Origin: Paramacrobiotus metropolitanus
Lineage: Eukaryota > Tardigrada > Eutardigrada > Parachela > Macrobiotidae
Assembly (NCBI RefSeq): GCF_019649055.1
Contig: NW_026570222.1
Coordinates: 2,480,001-2,544,000 of the forward strand
DNA length: 64,000 nt
Reading direction: 5' to 3'
Shown: positions 32,972-44,334 of the stretch, piece by piece
How positions within the stretch are numbered: the first letter of the stretch is position 1
Layout of the letters: each line of letters starts with the position of its first letter
Translations under genes and position numbers: made by a program
The notes under the pieces: generated by a model
What the model was told of the DNA's origin: nothing
The model's input: the letters and a program-made list of their open reading frames with translations, nothing else
Databases searched by the model: none

Positions 32972-35900
32972 TTATTCCGATCCATTTTCGTTAGACGTTT
33001 GCAGCGTAATGTCGCTAGTGGTAGTTCCATCGCGTATCTGTTTTTTGACATGACTTTTCTGTTTTAATGCCCGCACCGTCATCGGCCGTCCATTGCGCCA
33101 TTCACTGGTCAGTGCATGGAAAAAAGCCGTCAATGTGGATTCACCACCCGACTTTTGAGTCGATGCATCGACGTCGCCGTCCACTGATAATTCTCCTTTG
33201 GAAAATGAATTACCAGTAACCAGTGGTTGTTTTTGGCTGGATTTGGTCTTGTCGGTACCATTACCAACGGGATTCAGGCTCACTTGCGCCGTTTTGCTAG
33301 CGACGTCATAGCCGGAAGTGTGCAGGACAGATTCAGGACTAACTTCGACGATTTCATCGTGCTCCGCCTACGACAAATTAGCATAAATAAAAAATAAATT
33401 ATGACAGTCTAGTACAAAACCGTTGTACTGGGCTATGCGTACGCCTAACAAATTAAAATTATCCTTGAGAAGCCGAGAGGAACCACCATTCTATTGCTTT
33501 TATGTATGTTTTAGATTTGCTATACTGTTTTTTGTTTTTAATTTTCTTAACCTCCATCTGGCAGTCGTAGTCCGACAATTGGCATTCTGACGTTTCACTG
33601 TCGCTGCTGCAGCTGAAGATGGATGCATTGTCATCCGTACAACCCGGCTCTTTTTTCTTATTGGATGCAACCGCATTCGGATCCACAATTATCTCCAGCT
33701 TCCGGTTATACCCTTGCGTCAAGCTGGGCAGTCGCTGGCTAATACTGCCAAAGTGACCCGACACGCCTTTATTTTTCTGTATCCGTAGCGGTATCAGCTT
33801 GTCGTTATTTGGATTGTTTTTCTGGTTTGGTTGGGCGGAAGTCATATGAAAATTTGGCTTGAGGGATTTGTGCGTTCCACTCGAGCAGTGCGGAGTGGGT
33901 ATGCCACTGCAGGCATTGAAAACTTCCGCATTCACACTGCCGCTAGCCGAAGAATCAGCGCTTGTATTAACGGTGCGCGGCTTACTGCACGTGCACCTGC
34001 CGCAGTTCTTCTGCTCCGACACAGCCGCATTGTACGAAGGCGGCTCATCGTCTTTATCTCCACCACAGTCCCAGTTGTCGTCCATCGTCATCTCCATTCC
34101 AATGGTGCAGCGCGTTGGATCCGGCGTGCTGGGTTGCGCCGCATCCCCGCCGGACGGATCATCCATCATAAAATCCAAATCCGCATCCGAGCCGATATCC
34201 GATCCGGCAATGGAACCGGTCTGACAGGTCTGATCGGCGACGCAGGGCGGTCGTACATTTTTTATCACCATATCCTTGGTCGCATTGGCGGCCGCTCGAG
34301 CGTTTGCCGGATGGTTGGTCACGCCCTTTGCCGCCGGTTTACAGTGCAGTGCGACCGGTGGCCGGTTGCGTTCTACCTGGTACAGGGGATTACGTTGGAC
34401 CGCCGGTTCGATGACCACGCTCAAGTGGCTTTGCTGGCGGCTGGTTGTGCGGTAAGCCGATTCCGACAGTTGCGTACTGCGTCCGCAGCGATTACTCCGG
34501 GTATACGAGGAGTTGGCAAAGGGTTCCCAACCCGTAGGATTTGAGCAGGGATATTTTTTGTAATGGATTGCGCTGCTGGGGCGACCGCGACTGGCGGTCC
34601 GGTCGGGTGGAAGCGGATGACTGCAGGCGCAGTTGCACACGGGTGCGGAGCGGTATAATGGCGGGCCGTCGAAGCCGGACACCGTGCCGGGTGGGTTTCG
34701 GCTGCTGGGATGGGTGTTGGTCCATACCACGCCAGCAGACGGAGCAGCGCTGCTGCATGTGGAAATCAACTGTGCCGAACTGGCGCAGCTGTGTACCGTG
34801 CTCACCGTCACTGAATTGCACGCAGGATACTGCACTTTCCGCACAATAATCCTCCTGCAAGTCAGAAGTTACGAATACTAGATCGGAAGTATTGATTCAA
34901 TGAAACCAGTAGCGATGAAAATAATTTATTACGATTAACCTTGCAGACAAAAAAAGCCATGCGCAAATAATTACATTACCTAATCTTAAATAACACTGTA
35001 CAAGTACAGTACTCTCGTAATCATTTGGTGTAGCGGCAGCGGAAAACAATAACCTACCGGTGTTTGCAATGCATGAACAGCACAGCCGAGAATGTGATTA
35101 AGAAAAATGCCAAAATGCACACTGATGCAACCAACCAATTTTGGTCAGTATGTGCAGAATGGACAGTGGTCAGCATATCTGCATCGCCTCCTGAGCCAAG
35201 ACCGATGTACTCTGGCGGCAAATATACCTATAAAATTGTATAATTTATTTCTGAAATTACTTAATAATTCTTCTTGCTACCGCATAAACAATTGGTAAGC
35301 AAGTTCTCATTGTTGACAGTATTATAATTTATTTTTTACTTCAACAGATTCATTGCAGCGTATTCTTCCTTCGCTTTCCATGGTTGACCGGAGATGGTGC
35401 AGCATTCGCACTCCGTGGGCAGAAATATTGGACTCCTGTGGCACGGTACTGGAGTGCTTTCCCACCGCGTCAGTCGGATCGATCATGCCCGGCAGCAGAA
35501 ACTGCGCGGCACCGTAGGCGGGTTCGTCCGCATTAAGCAGTCGCGGGGGAAACCATTCAGGGGACAATGACTGCTCACCGGAGATACCGGAAGCCAAGCC
35601 GGCACCAATGGTGCCGCTGGCAGCTGTCGGGGCCAGTATTTGCTGGTGAAGGCCGGCTGCTATTGTGCTAGCGCCGGTCTTGGCCTTAACAACTACGCGG
35701 AGAGTATGGTCTTGAGCGGAAGTCATGATTTTCCGCTGGATTATGGATAGTGCTGGAAGTCTATGGCAATAAACCCGAGAACCGTTGATTGTCTTTATCA
35801 AAACTCACCTGAATTGTTATTCGATAGAATGCGTACGAATCGGTACGATTACAGAAATCATAACTATCTAAATTAACAGCAACATGCATCGACAAAGTGC

Positions 35901-37433
35901 CAAAATAAATGGCGTATTATTAAAATGTACGCGTATGTCATTTTACGTCCGAAACGTAAATTTTGCTACTGGTAGAAACAATCATTAAGAAAGACCTCCC
36001 TAGACCTACGAACAACAGTAAGTCAAAAATTCTAAAAATAAAATTTGTTGACTTATTCTGTGCGCGGCATAACGACAACTGTTTAATGTTTAACGACGTA
36101 CGGTATACTCTGTAAACACTGAGTTCGGGAATAATAGATTTCCCGGTTACTATTAAAGTAAAGTATTAATTTGCATTTTATGTAGGTACTAAACGTTGGC
36201 CATACCGTATGTGATCGAAAAGGCTGGCCGGCAGCAGACTGTCCAGGCACTGGCGTAGAATATCGTGCCATTCTGCTGTCTGCAAGAAAATATTGTAAGA
36301 AAATATTGTGAGTAGTAACCAGAGCATCTGAATTATTTTGAAACAGACGTTTTTTTAAACAATGCAAATGCTCAATAAATTGCTTACTCGGCGGCATATT
36401 TTATTAAATTAGAAAGCAGCTTGACATTTATGGACTGCCTAATAAAATGTTATCTTCAATTTTGTCAAATATGTATTGCTAATTATTTGATACTGTTATG
36501 GCATTAGTTGGTTACTAAAGTCCAAGTACTCCTACATCTCACATATTTAGGCACAAAACTGTTGCAAATTTTCTCCAGAGCAGAAAAACATAAAAATAAT
36601 ATCAATAACATTTTAAAATCATATTTGTGTAGTTCCTAGTTACAGCAGCTATCTAATACTAGTAAATAATTCATACCTTTAACGGTCTCAAAAGATCCAC
36701 ATCCAGCTCTAACGAATTAGTGGTCGAAGACGATCCAAGGGTCATTTTAGCCGGTTCCAGAATTAAAACAAAATCACCGAAATTGTCGAGCTAGTACATT
36801 ACACCGGCATATGGTATGAGGCGAACGATAAATGGTCTCAACACAACGGGAAGCAAAAACTTTTACGGCTCATAATTTACCTACAAGCTAAACATTAGTC
36901 GTAATACAGAAGCCGCAATTTCATTGTTGCGCGACAATGCGTGATTGTCGGCTAAATCTTTCGGTCTCGTGTCGATAAACTTTGATTTGACGAGCAATTT
37001 TCTTGGATGTTATTACTAGGTACAGCGCAATATGATCGTGAATAAAAACACGCGCATAAAATTAATCAGCATTTCATAAGCAAGAGAGATGTAGCCTGGG
37101 TCCGTGCGGGCCGCAGCCGGACCAATACGGTTTGGCAGTGGTTGTTTGCTTGCCATAACATAGGCGGTTCAAGAATGAACGACCGGAAGCGGCCTTTCCG
37201 TCTTTCACATGTGGATCCTACAGGCTTACTTGTACAATACTTTGCTGATTACCACCGGCAATTTGCATAGTCGGCAAATAATGATCATCCGTACACGCTC
37301 TCTCTTCAAGGCATCTGCTCAGCTCAACAACGGTGACCGCCCAAATTTGTAATGATGCAATTAAAAAAGCAACGGTTGGTGTAAGTGCCGTATTAAGATT
37401 GTCTGTACATGTCAGTCTGGTAAAAATAGCCAT
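32972..37433 (-). CDS. Single-pass type I membrane protein with PPxY and NPxY motifs
   Basis: Seven exons join in phase: 37433-37230, 36790-36677, 36279-36206, 35760-35340, 35227-35058, 34854-33552 and 33367-32972. They give 893 residues. A hydrophobic leader lies in exon 1 (PTVAFLIASLQIWAVTVV). The ectodomain is about 270 residues. One membrane span lies near residues 303-325 (WLVASVCILAFFLITFSAVL), followed by HCKHRR as a stop-transfer. The cytosolic tail of about 560 residues is Ser/Asn-rich. It has PPLY (about 392), PPSY (about 599) and NPLY (about 483), the short motifs bound by WW and PTB domains. I do not recognise the ectodomain. It has few cysteines. The join of exon 1 to exon 2 is the weakest, and the others are well supported by phase. 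Confidence 0.65.
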
Positions 37434-38701
37434 CCTCGTGTCGTGCACGACAAGTTTAAGCGGTTTGTGTACAATGAAGACTTTTGGCAGTTTTTAAGCC
37501 CACAACAAGTATTGTAAACGATTAAGCGGCAGTTGTCGGCTTAAGTTCCACTACCTTAAAAAATGCCTACTCAAATTAGCAGATGCAAGAGATTCATAGA
37601 AATCCCACTGTGTGTTGGGTATTGGGTATCTACGGTGTTAGTAAGGGTTCAATTCAAACTGACCGCTGCAACGCCTATATTCTCGTTCACTGCACATGGG
37701 CCGGGTGAAGATCTGCCGGCTCCAGCGCCAACTGAAACCCGTGCAGCTTTTGCAAGGCGTAAAAAGGTCGTTGCATTAGAGGTTCATAATTCAGTACAAT
37801 TGTAGTAAATCCTTAAAAAAGTTTATGTAATCTTGTCCTTGACATCTACCGACCCAAGCTTTTATTATGAATTTCACCAAGAAGATTGCGCCAAATTTTG
37901 TTAGCAACAGAAATTTGTACCTTTACATTATTTGGCACGATGATTTCTACTTTCTAGTACATCTCTGAGCTGTTTTGCATAATACTTATTTTAAGTATAA
38001 ACGGCGCTTAATTAAATCTATATAGCAGCGTAGCGAACATAGCGTGACCTTTGGACATGAAGCTATATTGCGCAAGCCATCCCGTGGCGATGACAAAATA
38101 AATGGAAATATTTTCATCAATTTCGAACGTACATTGTGTTTGGACGCACCAATTGCGCCTACTTGCGATTAATCCTATAACTCGATATCAAACAGTTGGC
38201 TATAAAGTCGTCTGTTCCTTCTGGATCTTCGTTTGCATAAGTGAAAAATACTTGAAGTTTGATGTTTTGCGTGACAATCATACCTAAAAAACGTCCCTAA
38301 ACCTATCAATGAGTTGTCAGATGCTGATTCACTTCGCCCGAGCACTCTGCCAGGTATTCACTGCATCAAGTAAGACCTTTTCTCAAGTACCCGTCCAACA
38401 GCCGTCACAGTCGCATCTCAATTGTGACACAACATGGCCAAGGCTCCGCGCGAAACCAGAAATGCAACACGCCAGCATATATGGCCAGTGCAGCCCAATG
38501 TGCGGTGAATCTTGCAGTAGCAGCACATGTTTGATCAGTGCAACAGGAAGTACCCTCAACAAACAAAACATTACACATGCCTATTGTACAGAAATATGGT
38601 TTTTTTGAGTTAGAATGCGGACGTATGATCGAACATTGTAACTTATGCTGCCTGGAAGAGTCTAGCGTTTAGACGGATGCCTCGTTCCCGGTAGAGGGAA
38701 C
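37434..38701. other. Upstream region between divergent genes
   Basis: About 1.3 kb separates the starts of the type I membrane protein gene (-) and the deacetylase-like gene (+). ORFs at 37563-37805 and 38309-38608 look like chance. Confidence 0.4.
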
Positions 38702-41415
38702 ATGGATATTTTGATTATCACGATCTCGTCCATCTTGTACTTCAGCGTTGCGCACGGTGCGGAGCCGAATTCAGAACTGCTGTTATCAACAGAAGCATCA
38801 ACTGTAGAATCTTTCTCGGCCGCAGTGCTTGATTCGAGTTCTCATTCCAGTAATTCCACCCTAACCCCATGGCCGGAAATTACCAATGGTATGAACTTAC
38901 ATTATACACTCACCATACAACAGTGCCAACATACGGTATATAATTTATTTACATTCTGTTCAATGGAATGTTAATAAATTTGTATCTGTTCGTTGTAAAA
39001 TAAAATAAATTTACCTATGTTTTAGGATGTAAACAATACAGTTTATTGTATTTAAAAAGCCAAAAAGTAATAATTATAACATCACTATATATAGATTTTC
39101 TATATCATTTTCAATTGCTTACTGGACCTATTCATCTTTAATAAATCCGGTTATTAATTTTTGTGACAGAATACTTACTCGAATGCGTATGCATTATCTA
39201 GATATCGTGCTTTACATTATATATTAAACTAGTTAACATTAAGGTACAATAACATATTGTCAGTGCAGCAATTTTTCGCGTAATACAATATTTTTACAGC
39301 GTCCGGCGCCAGAAACAAAAAACGCACCACGCATATTGAAAGCCAAAATACATACACAGCTAAATAATTCCAGAAATGCTAGGTGTGTACGGTATGAGAT
39401 TAAGGTTATTGGTAAGTATTTATTCTGATTAGGATTGCCAAGCGATTTTCTCACTTCCGACGAAGGAATTTCTACAACAGCCTCGACAATAACATCTGCG
39501 AGTACAGGAACTGAAAGTACCAAAGAATTCGAAGAAGGCAGTTTGCCGCCCGCGCCAACCACGCCGTTTCCAGACACCGCACCTACAGATCCGCCCCTGC
39601 CGGAAATGGCCAGACCGTGCGACCAAATGGCATGCCGGCTGCCTTTTTGTTATTGTCAGGGCTACCAGATCCCCGGTGGTTTGTCCGCCAATGACACTCC
39701 ACAAATGGTGCTGACCACATTCGATGGCGCCATCAATATGCACAATTATCCGCTGTACACGCAAATGTACCACAATGAGCGAGTCAACCCGAATGGTACT
39801 TACTGGTGATTATTAGTTTATCCAATACTTTATTTTAAACTTCAAGCCGACCAATATTTACATATGAAATACGACTGTGAATTTTTCAGTTTCTTCGTTA
39901 CGAACATCATAATTTAAAGTTCAACATGCAGATAGTGAGTGCTATTTTCATTAGGATGTCCGGTACGAGCCACTTTTTTCGTTTCGCACCGATGGACAGA
40001 TTACAGCAATGTGCAGAATTTGTATGCCACCGGCCATGAAATCGCTCTTCGCGGTGTAGCGTAAGCAGCACGGACAGTAGTGTCATTTTTATTTGCAACG
40101 TAACTATATATATCCGTACATCAGCATATCCCAAAATTATTTATGTATGTGGGCATGGGACATCAAGATAAGCATGAATATAAAACTGACTAATTAAATG
40201 TTTTGTGTAGTTTAACCGGCGACCAGTTGAACGCGACCTACGAGAATTTCACGGAAGACATTGTGGCATTCCAGCAAATCGCCAAGAATTTCGCCGACGT
40301 GGATCCACAAGACATGGTGGGACAGCGAGCGCCCTATCTGAAGACTGCCGGTGATGACCAGTTCCTGGCGGCATTCGATGCGAAACTCTTGTACGATGCC
40401 TCCATTCTGAATCCCAATACAACGCCGGTGTGGCCTTTTACTTTGGATTATGCCACGCCCTTTCAGTGTCCCGAATGGTATCCGCCGTGTCCGCTCTTGT
40501 CGTATCCAGGCTTATGGGAAATACCAGCAACAAGGATGGTAAATTTCGCGCCGAACAAATTTTCCCGCGTTTCTAAAATAACTGCGAATGACAGGTTGGA
40601 CCAACGGGAATTCCGTATGGATTCTATAGTGCTTACGAGTTTCCGAAAAATCCTATCGAAGTGGCGGAAGTTTTGATGAAGGTGAGGCACCGGTCAGTGA
40701 ATATAATCAAGGGCTGAACATTTGAGCACCAATGTTACCCTTGCTTGCAGTTTTTCAAAGCACATTACGAGGGAAATCGGGCTCCCTTTACACTGAACGG
40801 GCTTTCCTATTGGTTCGGAACAGCGGAGTACCGGTTAGGCTTTGAGTTGTTTTTGGAGCAACTTTTGCGCTTACCGGATGTATGGATAGTAACAGCATCG
40901 CAACTAATCAGGTCCGAATAATAAAGACTAACAACTGATTCCTAATTACTAACAGAATTACGATCGCGCAATTGTTATACTGTATGGTTATCAAAATTGC
41001 ATCGATTTGTTGCTTAATTTTGGATATTACGTGAAATCAGATATAAACAAGCTGACGTACTGTACGGCATGCAACGCATAATATCGCTTGATGTTTCAGT
41101 TGGATGCAACGCCCAACGCCGTTGTCGTCCATCAAGGACTTCCCGGCATTCAAATGCGACCGTCCGCGAACCGCCCAACCGTGTGATACCGGCAAGACTT
41201 GTCGGACATTTCTGGAAGGAGAAGAAATTTACTTCTCTACGTGTAAACGTTGCCCTTTTACGTTCCCGTACCTGAAGAATTACAATGGTTGCTTTAATGA
41301 CCCTTGTCCCACTCCGATTGTGGAGTACGCTGACAGTGTGTCGGCATTGTGCTGCAGTTATGTCGTCCACGTAATAATGTTACTGCTTGCGTTATCTGTA
41401 GCAATAAAAATTTAA
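38702..41415 (+). CDS. Chitin deacetylase-like protein (CE4 fold), probably inactive
   Basis: Seven exons join in phase: 38702-38888, 39433-39795, 39955-40060, 40211-40538, 40595-40681, 40751-40911 and 41100-41415. They give 515 residues. A signal peptide and a Ser/Thr-rich linker lead into CRLPFCYCQGYQIPGGLS and MVLTTFDGAIN, then ATFFVSHRWTDYSNVQNLY, GQRAPYLKT, WPFTLDY, HYEGNRAPFTLNGLSYWF, DVWIVTASQLI and QRPTPLS. This is the order of invertebrate chitin deacetylases. Motif 1 reads TFDG, not TFDD. The metal-binding HSxxH segment after GHEIA is replaced by LRGVAL. Without these ligands, deacetylation is unlikely and a chitin-binding or structural role more likely. A Cys-rich tail and hydrophobic end suggest a membrane or GPI anchor. 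Confidence 0.88.
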
Positions 41416-42567
41416 TTTGAAGCTCGGACTAGCAGTGATTTCAGTGACTTTCCATGAAGCTCTCCAGAAACATGATAAGGCGATACATATATATATTTAT
41501 TAATCAGAAGTATCTGCACCACTAAACCAGTTACCACACATGCGGTGGTGCTCGAACAACAAGAAATTTCAACGTCTTAACGGTGCAAACATGATATATA
41601 GACATTTAAAAAATGTGATTCACAACCGTCGCAGTTTTAAACCGTTGTAAAAAAATTAATGTGGCATTTTTCATGGCTTACTATTTTTCATGGATATATT
41701 GAATCACTCTCATCTCGGATATCTGAACGTGCAGAAATGCGGCTTGCGCACGATCATGACAGCAGACAGTCTGCCCCTATCTTTAATCTTCAGATTAGCA
41801 CTTCTGTATTTCTGAAATCAGCTGCAAGCCTGCAAGCTGCAACTGTACTAAATTGTAAATTCCATCTTTCCCCGTTGCAAATGGTTTTCTGAAAATGCCT
41901 GCAAGACGGCGCAGAAGTCGGCGGCAATCAGCGATTGAACTTGTTGAGACTTTGATTTTGTTACGTTATTCGCGTTCTGATCAGTGTATTTCTTTGCTTG
42001 ACGACGAAGAGTTATTTCATTTAATAATTCTTTGGTATGTTCTTAACGACGACTCTATCTCGCCCTGATCGTAGTTAGTGGTGTTTCTGCATTATGAGAC
42101 GCAGCGTCCTGACCACCGGTTAACGGCAGTGACCTCTGCGCCGTACCGTATTTACTTCCGGTAGTCCAACCGCTCCAACGCTATTACCGAATTAGAAATT
42201 TATATTCAGTTTTTGACTTTTTGCCTTTGGTATCGACTATCGACCCGCTATCGTGCGGCAGTTTCCTGGTAGGGGGTTCTTTTTGGGATAAAGGTACGCG
42301 GACTGTACTACTGCAAAGCATACTACTACGTACGTAAACGACGGCTAAACGGCCATAAACGACGTCGCTTTAGCCTTTACGTACGTCTGTCGCTCGAGAT
42401 CGCTCGAAATTTTTTGCTTTTTCTTCCCGCCTTCGACTTCTACAAGATTCACCGTCAGTTGAGGCAACGCGTTTTATAGGTGTTCTAGATTCTGATCGTG
42501 TTTTACAGTACACTTTTGACCTTTTGTGTAAGACTTCAAATTTTCTATTCCAAATCCTGCTCCAGCC
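41416..42567. other. Region between the deacetylase-like gene and histone H2B
   Basis: Mostly non-coding, and likely includes the H2B promoter. It holds one small ORF at 41895-42068, listed separately. Confidence 0.4.
41895..42068 (+). CDS. Small ORF of 57 residues, very basic start
   Basis: ATG-to-TGA ORF starting MPARRRRSRRQSAIELVETL, followed by SLLDDEELFHLIILWYVL. The Arg-rich start and acidic, hydrophobic follow-on do not look random. No relatives are recognised and no splice partner is seen. It could be a short gene or a piece of a mobile-element ORF. Confidence 0.25.
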   Translation: MPARRRRSRRQSAIELVETLILLRYSRSDQCISLLDDEELFHLIILWYVLNDDSISP

Positions 42568-43199
<632 letters not shown>

Positions 43200-44334
43200 A
43201 AAGAATGTCTTCGTCGCGGATTTCCTGGAGCACACGTTTACCCAGCTATCCTGAATTTTCCTTGGTTCTTTTTCTCCTATTTTTTAGTATTAATCGTAAG
43301 CTTCTCCATATAGTGCACTCGAACAACCTGTCATTTTCTTTACATTAAGTCGCGTACGTCTTCTTGTACCGCCGATAGTAAGCCATCGTTTTCAGTTTTT
43401 AAAGCTGCGGGAGTTGTTATTGTGGATTGTTGGTGCTAAACATTTTGAAAGTGGCAACTGTTAGACGAAATGTGTTATCGAATTCCATCTGATTCCGTTG
43501 TTCTGTATCTGCTTATATTCTGCTATCCTGAAATGCACGCTTTGAAGCGATGATAATGTATAAAAGCTTTCATAAATAAGTTTCACTGTGCAGGCTGGTT
43601 GATTGTTTTCTTCTTGTAGTTTTAGACAGATCCTTTGCAGAAATGAGCCAATTATTTCATAAGCGTCCGCACTCATATCAGGGTGAACTGGTTCCTGAAT
43701 TGGTTTATCCAGTTTCCTCGTACTCCAATCGTGTTACCGTGTACAATTTCGATGATTTCATCTACCCGAGTAGTTATGTACTGTAACATTGAGTGTTTAA
43801 TTCCAGCGTCGTAACACACAACCCAACAGGAGACAAACAGAAGACGTATCAAACAGCCTGCCCGTCCCGACGGGCGAGGCGATAAAATTCATCTCTAAAA
43901 CCAGGTTATAACCTGCCACACAACTGACCGAAGACAAGCAATCTCTAAAAAGATAAATACATCAAACACACAGTTCTCTTGGCCAGATAAATCCGAGCGA
44001 AACAGAAACAAGCTGAATTAAAAAATAACAAAAAGTACCACCAAACTATGGAACATATCGGCGGCTGCTGTGCATCCTTATACGCACACACAGACACACC
44101 AGCGTCCACTGCATAGTGCATACCACATCGAAAATTAACATAACAAACCGTACTAGATTTACACTCAAGGAACCTTGACCCTTCTTTAGGTAAACAGTAC
44201 CTTTGGAAGATACGTTGAACGGCTCAAAATTGCGGGGAAAAAAACTAGCAACAGTCTAGCTACCTCTGCTATCAATGCGCCCATTCCTAATGGAAACGGA
44301 ACCGCGGCACCCGGTTTCCACACCCCACCCCCCT
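43200..44334. other. Convergent intergenic region
   Basis: Lies between H2B (+) and the AT-hook gene (-). It holds one small ORF, listed separately, and otherwise nothing supported. Confidence 0.4.
43643..43786 (+). CDS. Small ORF of 47 residues
   Basis: The ORF follows a TTTGCAG that could be a splice acceptor. It starts MSQLFHKRPHSYQGELVPEL and ends in a Tyr/Ser-rich stretch (NFDDFIYPSSYVL). It might be a last exon or an isolated small gene. No partner exon or family is recognised. Confidence 0.25.
   Translation: MSQLFHKRPHSYQGELVPELVYPVSSYSNRVTVYNFDDFIYPSSYVL

Noticed and set aside
33831-34544. Plus-strand ORF of 237 codons
   Set aside because: It is the antisense shadow of the large exon of the minus-strand membrane-protein gene.
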